DNA of 64,000 nucleotides, from the NCBI RefSeq assembly GCF_009496005.1, contig NZ_WIBF01000008.1, positions 146,688 through 210,687 on the forward strand. The letters run 5' to 3'. Shown here piece by piece: positions 26,966 to 35,252 of the stretch (the first letter of the stretch is position 1; every line of letters begins with the position of its first letter). The position numbers and the translations under genes are program-made. A model generated the notes under the pieces. The model was given only the letters and a program-made list of their open reading frames with translations, was not told the DNA's origin and searched no databases. The stretch comes from Tritonibacter litoralis. Lineage in GTDB: Bacteria; Pseudomonadota; Alphaproteobacteria; Rhodobacterales; Rhodobacteraceae.

Positions 26966-27093
26966 TTAGTTGCAATGTTCTGTTGGTAATAATTGCAAAA
27001 TAGCCAAGAGTTCTTACTGATCTATTTTCGGTAAGTATCTGATTTTATGGGGTTTAGGTGTTGGGCTGTTGCAAAGTGTTGTGGGCATTCACA
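26966..27093. repeat. Right transposon end with TnsB-site-like repeats
   Basis: Read inwards from 27093 on the minus strand: the terminal TGTGAATGCCCACAACAC, then CTTTGCAACAG, then a TTTTGCAATTAT copy near 26990 and CATTGCAACTAAG near 26970. The terminus matches the left end at 21 of 25 positions. Confidence 0.75.
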
Positions 27094-27098
27094 GTTCC
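27094..27098. repeat. Right target-site duplication of the Tn7-like element (GTTCC)
   Basis: Same five bases as at 9132-9136, directly after the ACA terminus. The next base is T, making GTTCCT, a word that recurs at 36197-36202 next to the core genome. Confidence 0.85.
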
Positions 27099-27099
27099 T

Positions 27100-27260
27100 T
27101 GTGGAACGACACATAAGGTGACACTTATTGACGCCGACTTGCCATTTCTCGGCGTCAAACTTGCAATTTTAGTAGCAGCCTGAGGGATTCGCCATCAACT
27201 CATAGTGAAACAGGAAGAAATCGGTCGTTTGCTACGGATGCGAAATTTGGCAAGCCGCCA
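27100..27260. mobile_element. Probable left end of a second, older related transposon
   Basis: Starts TGTGGAACGACACATAAG, which matches 13 of 18 positions of the complete element's left end, in the same orientation. It is followed by copies of an ACTTGC(C/A)ATTT motif (about 27138-27148 and 27160-27170) resembling the left-end repeats, and by AAATTTGGCAAG near 27243. No transposition genes of this element remain in the window, so it would be a defective, cargo-bearing relic. Confidence 0.5.
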
Positions 27261-27296
27261 TGCGTAGCAGATTACCCCACTCGATTTATTGATTTT

Positions 27297-27345
27297 GGGA
27301 TTGAAAATCCTCGTGTCGGTGGTTCGATTCCGCCTCCGGGCACCA
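27297..27345 (+). pseudogene. 3' fragment of tRNA-Phe (GAA)
   Basis: The sequence runs from the anticodon stem-loop (GGGATTGAAAATCC, anticodon GAA) through the T arm (GGTGGTTCGATTCCGCC) to the acceptor 3' strand and CCA. The 5' acceptor strand and D arm are absent. Such 3' tRNA pieces are what tyrosine-recombinase islands leave as attachment sites, so this marks a past integration or an att site carried along. Confidence 0.75.
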
Positions 27346-27377
27346 TAATAACTGAAATCATTGGAAAATTTCACCCC

Positions 27378-27399
27378 TGAGGGGGCAGATGAGGGGGCA
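27378..27399. repeat. Two tandem TGAGGGGGCA repeats
   Basis: TGAGGGGGCA occurs at 27378-27387 and 27390-27399, 33 bp after the tRNA-Phe fragment. Short tandem repeats beside a tRNA 3' end resemble integrase arm-binding sites. Confidence 0.45.
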
Positions 27400-27467
27400 A
27401 ATCACTCCTAGTTTATCCTCCATCAACCCAATTTCGCGCAATCAAAACCCAAAGCGTTTGCCTGCAG

Positions 27468-29111
27468 TCAGTCCGGCAGTTTTGGCAATCCGAGCTCTTC
27501 AAGGAACTTATTGTGACGTTGCCTAGCCTCTTTGGCGTTCGACGAAGACGCAACCAGCCGATCATGCACTTCGGCTAGGTCGATTTTCTTCTCTGGTTTA
27601 GCGGTGCTCACATATCTCGAGATATTAAGATTGTAGCCATTCTTTTCGATTTCATCCATCGACACCCGGCGCGCGTAGCGCTCGATCTTTTCGGGCCTAT
27701 CTCGATAGGTCGTCAAAATCTCTTCTATGTCGTCAATGTTTTCATCTTGCCTTAGGTAGTTTTGCTTCTTGCCTTTGCCGTAGCGCTCGCTGGCATTGAT
27801 AAACAGCACGTCATCTGGCTGCTTACATTTCTTGAGAACCAAGATGCATACAGGGATACCTGTTGAGTAGAACAGGTTTGAAGGGAGCCCTATGACAGTG
27901 TCGATATGCCCGTCTTCTAGTAGTTTGCGGCGAATGCCTTCTTCAGCACCGCTTCGGAATAGCACCCCATGCGGTAGGATGATCGCCATGGTTCCTTCGT
28001 CTTTCAGAAAATGAAATCCATGTAGAAGGAACGCAAAGTCCGCCGCCGATTTCGGGGCAAGGCCACCATAGCTCTTGAAGCGAAAGTCTTCCTTCAAAGC
28101 GTCCGTGTGATCCCAACGAAGGCTAAAGGGTGGGTTCGCTACTACGGCGTCGAATGACATTTTTTTCGCTGGATTAGCTTCGCTCAGCATGTCCCAATCG
28201 TTCTTGAGTGTGTCTCCGTGGAAAATCTCGAACTCGCTGTCGCTCATACCATGTAGCAACATGTTCATCCGCGCGAGGTTGTAAGTCGTAATGTTGCTCT
28301 CTTGACCGTAAATTTTGCCAATACCCCGGTCGCCCATCTTACTGCGAACATTAAGCAGCAACGAACCTGACCCACAGGCCATGTCCAAGACGCTGGCAAG
28401 GTAACTCTTCTTTCCTGAAGCTGGATTCTGACTGTCCAACGAGACGATGCCAGAGAGGATGTCAGACACTGACTGAGGGGTGTAGAATTCACCGGCCTTC
28501 TTACCTGACCCAGCAGCGAACTCACCGATCAGATATTCGTACGCATCGCCAATCGTGTCCTGATCCCGGGAGAAATCTGGCATAGCCTCAGCGATCTTTC
28601 CCACAATGGCGCAAAGCTTATTATTGCGTGCATTGTAGTCTTTTCCCAGCTTTTCGGAACTCAGGTTGATCTCAGAGAAGAGGCCTTGAAAGACGCTCTC
28701 GAAGCTCTCTTCCTCGATATGCTTGAAGCTCTGTTGGAGCGTATCGAGTAGGTCGCCGTCCTGTGTCCGCGCAAGTTCGGCAATGCTGTCCCAGAGGTAC
28801 GCAGGCTTGATGACGTAGTGCATGCGACGACGCATGACGCTTTCAAACTCGTCTGCATCCTCTTGGTTTTGGTTGTACCAAATCTGAAGCGGGATCGTCT
28901 TGCGTTTTCCCTTGTCAGTCTCTTCGGTTGGAACTGGGTAATCGGAGCCCAACTCGTCCTGAACTGCTTTGACATAGTTGTCGGACAGGTACTTCAGAAA
29001 GAGGAACGACAGCATATAGTCCCTGAAGTCATCCGCGTTCATTTGACCACGCAATTGGTTTGCGATGGCCCAGAGTACTTTGCCGAGTTCCTTTTGCTGC
29101 TCTTCGGTCAT
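27468..29111 (-). CDS. hsdM: Type I restriction-modification system, methyltransferase subunit
   Basis: The 547-residue subunit methylates adenine in the bipartite site read by HsdS and is also part of the restriction complex. The N-terminal helical domain (QKELGKVLWAIANQLRG) precedes the catalytic domain with motif I DMACGSGSLL (243-252) and the N6-adenine motif NPPF (326-329). GEFYTPQSVSDIL is typical of HsdM. It is the last gene of a four-gene minus-strand operon and overlaps the PrrC-like gene by 4 bp. Confidence 0.95.
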   Translation of the reverse strand: MTEEQQKELGKVLWAIANQLRGQMNADDFRDYMLSFLFLKYLSDNYVKAVQDELGSDYPVPTEETDKGKRKTIPLQIWYNQNQEDADEFESVMRRRMHYVIKPAYLWDSIAELARTQDGDLLDTLQQSFKHIEEESFESVFQGLFSEINLSSEKLGKDYNARNNKLCAIVGKIAEAMPDFSRDQDTIGDAYEYLIGEFAAGSGKKAGEFYTPQSVSDILSGIVSLDSQNPASGKKSYLASVLDMACGSGSLLLNVRSKMGDRGIGKIYGQESNITTYNLARMNMLLHGMSDSEFEIFHGDTLKNDWDMLSEANPAKKMSFDAVVANPPFSLRWDHTDALKEDFRFKSYGGLAPKSAADFAFLLHGFHFLKDEGTMAIILPHGVLFRSGAEEGIRRKLLEDGHIDTVIGLPSNLFYSTGIPVCILVLKKCKQPDDVLFINASERYGKGKKQNYLRQDENIDDIEEILTTYRDRPEKIERYARRVSMDEIEKNGYNLNISRYVSTAKPEKKIDLAEVHDRLVASSSNAKEARQRHNKFLEELGLPKLPD

Positions 29112-30199
29112 GCTTCGGCCTCCTCGGGCTTCAATACTTCAGGTAGTGCGAACTCGTATCGCGCAAGAAACTTGGTCAAAAGGTCCCGGAACAGGTCTTT
29201 GTTGTCTTCGCCCATCTGCCGAGGGTCGTAAATTGAGTATCTACCGTGGCTCATGAGTTGAACGGCCCGCTCGTAGAGAGCTTCGTTCTCTATGCCCTGA
29301 ATACACGTTTGGAATTTGTCTTGCCCAAAGAACACGGCGGTCTTCTCCATGATGCTTCGGAGGACGTTGAAGTGATAGGTGTAGATATCGCCGGTTGCGA
29401 CCGCTTGTTTGAGTTCGGCAAGCTGGGCGACGTGGTTGAAGAAGGGGGTATCGTCAGTCCATCTCAGTGTGTACGTCGTAGCGTCTTGAGACCGGTGGTA
29501 GAAGTACGTCTTCCGCTTGAGTTTTCGGTTCTTGATCTCATTCCAGAATACGTTGTGAAACAGAGTGTGGTGAGTTGAAACCACTGCACCGATTTTGTCT
29601 TTGCCTCGCTCCACCAACTGAGCGAGGTCAACTGCAACGGCTATTGCGTTGTTGTCGTCCAAGGACGAAACGGGATCATCAATATAGACGTTCTTTACCC
29701 AATCGTAGGAAGCGTGCCCGTCGATTGCCAATTCGTAGATTGCCAAGAACATACACCAAACGAAGATATTCTCTTCGCCGCGAGAGACCTTGATGTTGTC
29801 GTTTTCATCTTTGCTGAAAACGACCTTCCATTCGTCATAGTCAATGCGGAAATCGAAATTAGCGTACTTCTCAAGGAAGGAAAAAATCTTTTCTTCCAAA
29901 GCCAGCTCTTTGAAGCCTTCAAAAAAAGCTGAATCAGAGTTGATCCTAAGGTAGCGGTTCGCGTCCTCATCTAGGTCGTTGTCCCACCAAAACAGATCCT
30001 CAGTAAAGGCGTTAAAGTACAACGTGCTTCGACCATGTTTGCGTTTGGCGTCTTCTTTGAACTCCATAGAAAGGCGCGTTTTCCCAGTCCCATTGTGCGC
30101 AAACAAGAGCACGCAATCGTGATTATTGAGATCATCAGAAATCCGTACCACAACATCTCTGATGCTGTTCAGTTGATAGATTTTTGCTCCCTCGACCAT
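29108..30199 (-). CDS. PrrC/RloC-like anticodon-nuclease-type ATPase
   Basis: A 363-residue protein between hsdS and hsdM. The N-terminal 230 residues form an ABC-type ATPase: AHNGTGKT (34-41, Walker A), VSRGEEN (138-144, signature), VYIDDPVSSLDDNN (171-184, Walker B and D-loop) and STHH (208-211, switch histidine). The C-terminal part has Arg281-x3-Glu285 and His318. From memory of the family, PrrC uses an Arg-x3-Glu pair and a histidine about 32 residues later for tRNA cleavage, and this spacing fits. A guard role is likely: held silent by the restriction complex, it would cut tRNA when a phage disables restriction. Confidence 0.72.
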   Translation of the reverse strand: MVEGAKIYQLNSIRDVVVRISDDLNNHDCVLLFAHNGTGKTRLSMEFKEDAKRKHGRSTLYFNAFTEDLFWWDNDLDEDANRYLRINSDSAFFEGFKELALEEKIFSFLEKYANFDFRIDYDEWKVVFSKDENDNIKVSRGEENIFVWCMFLAIYELAIDGHASYDWVKNVYIDDPVSSLDDNNAIAVAVDLAQLVERGKDKIGAVVSTHHTLFHNVFWNEIKNRKLKRKTYFYHRSQDATTYTLRWTDDTPFFNHVAQLAELKQAVATGDIYTYHFNVLRSIMEKTAVFFGQDKFQTCIQGIENEALYERAVQLMSHGRYSIYDPRQMGEDNKDLFRDLLTKFLARYEFALPEVLKPEEAEA

Positions 30200-30201
30200 G
30201 A

Positions 30202-31419
30202 CTATGAAAACGCCTGTCTAGGAAACAATTGCTGAACCAAGCCTAACTTGTGGCACTCAAGATCGTCGATCTTTCGAGACTGAACTTGAATTTGGCGCTC
30301 CGCCGAAACCAGGCACTCGGCCACGTAATCCTGAGTTTCAGAATCCGGAATAGGCAACGACACACTTCTTAATGCATTTAAAGACAGGACCCTTTGTGCG
30401 TTTCCGACACCGTGCACCCCAATGTATCTCGCATAGCGCTCAAGCAAGAACAGAAAGAACTTTGTATTTCCACCACTTATTTTGAACACTGGGTAGTACT
30501 GGCTTACGATTCCCGTAATTCCAAGTGTATTTTCATTGAAGAAGTAGAAATCGTCATCGCTCCGACTTCTATATGTGATGCAGTCTGGGGGTAAAATATT
30601 GAAGCCGATATTGTTGCGTTTTGATAGCCTACTTTCTTCGAAGTACTCATCCTGTCGCACAAGACCTCCTCGGGAAGAGGTAAGCACAGGATATTGATCT
30701 TGGATTTCCGACTTCTCTTGAACCTCTAGAATGTGCGACCCAATCGAGGTCTCTATCCAGTGTTTAAAGGTCGCAGATTCCGAAATATTTAATGAAATAG
30801 CACCCTCAGCCAACGGCGGGAATAAACGTTGCATCAGTCCAGCCTTGTGATCTTTCAATGCAATAAGTTTTTGGTTTTCTGCCGAAATCACGTCTTTTAT
30901 TGCCTCGATACAATCGGCAACTTTCTTTTGTTCTGCGCGGCTTGGAAGAGGGATTGGGATATCGCTAAACTGTTTATAGCTAATCATTTTTCCATCGCGC
31001 AATCCTTCGACGTTTACATTCAAAAGGCGAATAAACTCAGGGCTCTTGAAGAAGTGCGCGAAGAATTCGACGACGTTCGGATGAGAGCTTCTCAAGATGA
31101 CGTATGCAGGGCTGCATATGCCAGTATAGCGAGAAACCTCGATGCCACCTTGAAAGGACCTAAGGCTAATGATGAAATCGTCTGGCTTGACAACCTTATA
31201 ACCGGCGAGACTGCTGGTGCTTACGCTGACGTGATAGTCGATCAGTTTGCGAGGTATTGCCCCGTGTTCTTGTGTTATAGCAAGTACGGGCAAATCAGAA
31301 TTGTGGCTCTTGTCGGAAATTTGGTCGAAAAGTTTGCCACCAAGCTCAGCTTCCCAAGGTGCGTGGCTTCGAAACTCTGGAAATCTCAGTTTGGGAGAAA
31401 GCTCATCCGGCATCATCAT
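30202..31419 (-). CDS. hsdS: Type I restriction-modification system, specificity subunit
   Basis: The 405-residue subunit determines the DNA target. It has the two-repeat architecture: target-recognition domain 1 (from about PKLRFPEF to 150), a conserved helix (PSRAEQKKVADCIEAIKDVISAE...LIALKDHKAGLMQRLFP), target-recognition domain 2, and the second conserved helix (DYVAECLVSAERQIQVQSRKIDDLECHKLGLVQQLFPRQ). Three consecutive ATG codons make the start uncertain by two residues. It overlaps the hsdR 3' end. Confidence 0.93.
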   Translation of the reverse strand: MMMPDELSPKLRFPEFRSHAPWEAELGGKLFDQISDKSHNSDLPVLAITQEHGAIPRKLIDYHVSVSTSSLAGYKVVKPDDFIISLRSFQGGIEVSRYTGICSPAYVILRSSHPNVVEFFAHFFKSPEFIRLLNVNVEGLRDGKMISYKQFSDIPIPLPSRAEQKKVADCIEAIKDVISAENQKLIALKDHKAGLMQRLFPPLAEGAISLNISESATFKHWIETSIGSHILEVQEKSEIQDQYPVLTSSRGGLVRQDEYFEESRLSKRNNIGFNILPPDCITYRSRSDDDFYFFNENTLGITGIVSQYYPVFKISGGNTKFFLFLLERYARYIGVHGVGNAQRVLSLNALRSVSLPIPDSETQDYVAECLVSAERQIQVQSRKIDDLECHKLGLVQQLFPRQAFS

Positions 31420-34375
31420 ACACCTCCAGGCCAGAGATTTCTCTGCCGCCTGCCATGTCCCGCAAAAGGGGGCCGAGTGCGTTCATCAATGCGAGTTTCC
31501 TCTTAGTTCGTTCCTTCCACCCAAGTCCCAGCGGTCTTAGTAGCTCTGTTAGCTCTCCATCATCAAAAATGTATCGCTGGATAATACGGTCTACAAATTG
31601 TTGCAGTTCATCAATTGCGAGACCATGTTGCTGCGAGATACTGTTAAGCTCGCGAAAGTTTTTGGCGGCCTTGAAGGCTTTGAAACCGTCCCGGATTTCA
31701 TTCTCTTCCAATGCGACTCCAACTTCCAAGCTGTTTATGTAGGCTTCGATATCGTCGCGCTCACCCATAAACTTCGCATCTGATGCGATTAAGCCGATCA
31801 ACCGTTGACGCGACATTTCACGCTTCTCCGGTGACGTTCGTGTGTAGTCTGAGACCAAGCTCATGATGTAGTCGTAGTCGATAATCTCCGATGCGAAGAG
31901 GACGAACTCGAAGTCGAGTTGTTCGACCTCTGGTGGCATATCGTCACCACCTTTGTTCTGGACGTCTCGCAGGCGTTTGGCTGTCTCAATGTAGACGCCC
32001 TTGTAGCCCTGCAGATCATCCTTGGGGATCACGTCAGAGATTGTTGCCTTCTGCTCCTCGTCGAGGTCGGTGTATTGGTCCAGTTGCGTCTTAAGCTTCT
32101 GAACGTTCTTGAACAGGTTGATGAACTGGCTGCGCGCCGCGTCCCCTTTGAGTTTGGGAACTTCGCTCGGTGCTGCTTCCAAACCTTGAGACTTCATGAA
32201 GGCGTCAAGCTGGCGCTTTGCTTCGTCCAGTTTGCCGATAACATTCGGAGCCTCGTCGACAAGCCAAATCTCACTCGCTCTTTCCTGCTCACCCTCGCCG
32301 GAGAACAGCTTGATCGCTTCTTGCACCTGATCTTGCTGCCCACGGAAGTCGATTATGTTCCCGTAGGGTTTGCTATCGTTCAGAACACGGTTAGTTCGCG
32401 AGAAGGCTTGGATCAGGTTGTGGAACTTCAGATTTTTGTCCACATACAAGGTATTTAGGTACTTGCTGTCGAAACCGGTCAGCAGCATGTCAACAACGAT
32501 AGTGATGTCGATTTTTTCGGCGTGTGGTAGGTCGTGGTTGGGATATTGCTGATCTTTGATCCGTTTCTGTACATCTTGGTAGTACAAGTCGAATTCGCTG
32601 ATCTTGTGATTGGTCCCGTACTGTTTGTTGTAGCTGTCCAGTATCTTGATCAGGGCTTTCTTTTTCTTCTCAGGCTCCTGCTTGTTGTCGAGTTGCTCTT
32701 GAGGAAGGTCTTCTTGGATTTGCTTAACGTCCTTGTTGCCCTCTGCAGGAGGGGAGAAGACGCAGGCCACGTTCAGAGGCCGAAATTCCGGGTCTGGTGA
32801 TCTCTCAGTCTGAATTTCGCTGAAGAGATCAAAATACTCTATGGCGTCAGTGATCTTGGCCGTGGCGAGAATTGCATTGAACTTTCTCCCAGCCGTCGCA
32901 GCATCATGCTTCTCAAGAATTGCCTCGACGACAGCCCGTTTGGCCAACGCTTCACCGGGCTTCACCTTGTTTTTGCTGTCTGGTTTAAAGTAGTCGACGT
33001 GGAAGCGTAGGACATTCTTGTCCTCAATCGCGTGTGTGATTGTGTACTCATGGAGCGACTGGTCAAACAAGCTTTCCGTCGTCTTGTAGCTGGCTTCCGT
33101 TCCTTCGATCTGATGGTAGTTCGAGTTCTTGTCGAAGATTGGAGTCCCCGTGAAGCCAAACAACTGAGCGTTTGGAAAGAACTCTTTGATCGCTTTGTGG
33201 TTGTCACCGAACTGAGAACGATGGCACTCATCGAAAATAAAGACGAAACGTTTGTCTTTGAGTGGCTCCAAGCGAGACTTGTAATCTTTCTTGTTGGTTC
33301 CATCCAAGGCCAACCCAAGCTTCTGGATGGTCGTAACTATAACCTTGTCTGCGTAGTTGTCCGAAAGCAGACGGCGAACCAGAGTGCCCGTGTCGGTATT
33401 GCTTTCCACGCAACCTTCTTGGAACCTATTAAATTCTTCCCGGGTTTGTCGATCCAAGTCCTTTCGGTCGACAACAAACAGGCACTTGTCCACGACGGGA
33501 TTGTCTTTCAATAGAATAGACGCCTTAAAAGAAGTAAGGGTCTTCCCACTGCCGGTCGTATGCCAGATGTAACCATTGCCACACCTTTGCCGGATGCAGT
33601 CCACAATGGATTTGACGGCGTAGACTTGGTAAGGTCGCATCATGAGCATTTTCTTCTCGCTCGCGACCAGAACCATGTATCGGCTTATCGTCTCAGCAAG
33701 AGTCCATTTGGCCAAGAATGAATCTGAAAACTTGTGAAGCTCATTTACTTTTTCATTGTCTCGGGTCGCATGCTGGTAGATTGGGAGAAAACGTTGGTCA
33801 GCATCAAAATTGAAGTGTTGCGAGTTATTGTTTGAAAAGTACCAAGTCTCTGACTTGTTGCTGACAATGAACATCTGCAGAAAACACATTAACGTGTTTC
33901 CATAGCCGTTCCCTCGGTCGTTCTTGTAATCTACGATTTGTTGCATCGCTTTGTACGGCGATACTTGCAGGTTCTTAAGCTCGACCTGCACGACGGGCAC
34001 ACCATTCAACAGCAAAACGACGTCATAGACGTGATGGCTAGAAGACGTGTTGATCCTGAGTTGTGAGACGGCTTCAAATGAGTTCTTGCACCAGTCTTTT
34101 ATGTTAACCAAAGCAAAATTCATCGGTGTTCCGTCATCTCGTTCAAATGACGTTCTGTTACGAAGGATATCTGCGCAAGCAAATACGTCCGGCGATACAA
34201 TTCGCTCCAAGAGGCGCTCAAATTCGCTTTCGGTCAGCTTGACTTGATTTAGCGCTTCAAACTTTTGCCGGAAATTGGCTTCTAGCGCGTCCAAGTCGGT
34301 AATATCGGTCCGATATGTGTATTTTAGGTCAACAAGCTTTTGGATGAGCTCGTTTTCAATGTCTTTTTCCTGCAT
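31403..34375 (-). CDS. hsdR: Type I restriction-modification system, restriction subunit
   Basis: The 990-residue motor and nuclease subunit. An N-terminal PD-(D/E)xK nuclease (YDVVLLLNGVPVVQVELKN: Asp118, Glu132, Lys134) precedes a superfamily 2 translocase with Walker A TTGSGKT (273-279) and DECH (382-385), then a helical C-terminus that docks on HsdM. It is the first gene of the minus-strand operon. Order hsdR-hsdS-PrrC-like-hsdM differs from the usual hsdM-hsdS-prrC-hsdR order. All motifs appear intact. Confidence 0.95.
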   Translation of the reverse strand: MQEKDIENELIQKLVDLKYTYRTDITDLDALEANFRQKFEALNQVKLTESEFERLLERIVSPDVFACADILRNRTSFERDDGTPMNFALVNIKDWCKNSFEAVSQLRINTSSSHHVYDVVLLLNGVPVVQVELKNLQVSPYKAMQQIVDYKNDRGNGYGNTLMCFLQMFIVSNKSETWYFSNNNSQHFNFDADQRFLPIYQHATRDNEKVNELHKFSDSFLAKWTLAETISRYMVLVASEKKMLMMRPYQVYAVKSIVDCIRQRCGNGYIWHTTGSGKTLTSFKASILLKDNPVVDKCLFVVDRKDLDRQTREEFNRFQEGCVESNTDTGTLVRRLLSDNYADKVIVTTIQKLGLALDGTNKKDYKSRLEPLKDKRFVFIFDECHRSQFGDNHKAIKEFFPNAQLFGFTGTPIFDKNSNYHQIEGTEASYKTTESLFDQSLHEYTITHAIEDKNVLRFHVDYFKPDSKNKVKPGEALAKRAVVEAILEKHDAATAGRKFNAILATAKITDAIEYFDLFSEIQTERSPDPEFRPLNVACVFSPPAEGNKDVKQIQEDLPQEQLDNKQEPEKKKKALIKILDSYNKQYGTNHKISEFDLYYQDVQKRIKDQQYPNHDLPHAEKIDITIVVDMLLTGFDSKYLNTLYVDKNLKFHNLIQAFSRTNRVLNDSKPYGNIIDFRGQQDQVQEAIKLFSGEGEQERASEIWLVDEAPNVIGKLDEAKRQLDAFMKSQGLEAAPSEVPKLKGDAARSQFINLFKNVQKLKTQLDQYTDLDEEQKATISDVIPKDDLQGYKGVYIETAKRLRDVQNKGGDDMPPEVEQLDFEFVLFASEIIDYDYIMSLVSDYTRTSPEKREMSRQRLIGLIASDAKFMGERDDIEAYINSLEVGVALEENEIRDGFKAFKAAKNFRELNSISQQHGLAIDELQQFVDRIIQRYIFDDGELTELLRPLGLGWKERTKRKLALMNALGPLLRDMAGGREISGLEVYDDAG

Positions 34376-34924
34376 TGTTCCCTCGGTCGCTCTTCTTGGC
34401 AGACTGTGGAAAACATTCTGCCTTTACGGCGAAATCCTCATTTAGGAGGTGGGTCGGCTCACTCTGCTCTTGTTTCCCTTAATGCCACAGCGAGCGAAGG
34501 TTGTCACCGGATGCTGTGGGCAACGGTGTAGTTTTTCGACGAGCATCGGTTAGGCGCTTGCTGTAGCCACCCCGACACATTCAGGAGCACGGTTTGTCAG
34601 AGGACGATTGCCGAAAGCGGCTCATGAAGCTAGGTTGGTCGATCCTCAAGAAGGTGACCCTTTTTCGCAGTTAGCTGGCTTTTTTACGGCAAATTGTGTA
34701 TACTTGAGCCATCATAGAGCAGAGCGTCTTCGCTCTCGGTTCGCGGCGGGGTTGCGGACATTTTTCCAATCGAGAAAGGAACTACAACTTGCCGCAAGGC
34801 ATTGAGACTTTTTGCGTGTCATCAAACGATATTCGAGCCGCGACCGCGGACAAATGGGGCCTCTATCGTATCCGTGCTATAGTTCGCGGATTGCCATCGG
34901 TTGCGGCAACGATAGAAGACGCTT
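34376..34924. other. Gap between hsdR and the IS element, with relics
   Basis: Holds the hsdR promoter side and no intact gene. A short plus-strand frame near 34710-34805 (LRSRFAAGLRTFFQSRKELQLAARH) resembles a broken N-terminus of an XRE-type regulator. TTGCC/GGCAA motifs at 34686-34696, 34787-34799 and 34891-34910 resemble the end repeats of the Tn7-like elements and may be the remains of the older element's right end. Confidence 0.35.
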
Positions 34925-34988
34925 TGACCCAGCCCCCTGAATTCCGGCCACTGAGGTGTTAGTAATCCGTCCAAGCAAAGGATGGACT

Positions 34989-35252
34989 ATGAAACGCAGA
35001 TTTTCAGACGAACAGATCATTGGGATGATCAAAGAATACGAAGCCGGTGTGAAAGCCCAAGAGCTGTGCCGGAAGTACGGCATCAGCGATGCAACGTTTT
35101 ACAAATACAAAGCCAGATTTGGCGGCATGAACGTGTCCGATGCGAAGAAACTGAGAGCGCTGGAAGACGAGAACAATCGTCTGAAGCGGATGTTGGCAGA
35201 TACGATGCTGGACAATGCGGCCTTGAAAGACCTCGCGACAAAAAACTACTGA
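34989..35252 (+). CDS. IS3-family transposase OrfA
   Basis: An 87-residue DNA-binding protein: a helix-turn-helix (FSDEQIIGMIKEYEAGVKAQELCRKYGISDATFYKYK) followed by a leucine-zipper-like helix (LRALEDENNRLKRMLADTMLDNAALKDL). ATG at 34989 is preferred. Its end contains the slippery heptamer A_AAA_AAC (35240-35246), allowing -1 frameshifting into orfB. Made alone it usually restrains transposition. Confidence 0.9.
   Translation: MKRRFSDEQIIGMIKEYEAGVKAQELCRKYGISDATFYKYKARFGGMNVSDAKKLRALEDENNRLKRMLADTMLDNAALKDLATKNY

Larger units (their letters stand above)
9137..27093. mobile_element. Complete Tn7-like transposon (tnsABC-tniQ) carrying defence cargo
   Basis: The ends were found by reading both flanks. 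The left end starts TGTGAAAACCCACATCAG and the right end, read on the minus strand, starts TGTGAATGCCCACAACAC. Over the first 25 positions 21 are identical, and both run into TTTGCAA. A GTTCC duplication flanks the element. The four transposition genes form one operon at the right end (21270-26904), and a terminator closes it. The left two thirds hold cargo: a Dam methylase / phosphoesterase / ATPase / unknown cassette, a methyltransferase-like gene, a TIR gene with DUF2188, XRE plus ImmA/IrrE, and small or broken ORFs. No tnsE, CRISPR array or cas gene is present. The element is about 18 kb. Confidence 0.9.

Noticed and set aside
27094..27108. GTTCC-TTGT-GGAAC as a simple terminator stem
   Set aside because: The five bases GTTCC are explained as target duplication, the second arm lies inside the apparent older transposon end, and no T run follows.
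27240..27345. A complete, functional tRNA-Phe gene
   Set aside because: Only the anticodon arm to CCA is present. The sequence upstream does not supply a D arm or a matching 5' acceptor strand.
34608..34805. Intact XRE regulator before the IS
   Set aside because: Only a short stretch resembles the start of such a protein, and it stops before a full helix-turn-helix. It is at most a relic.
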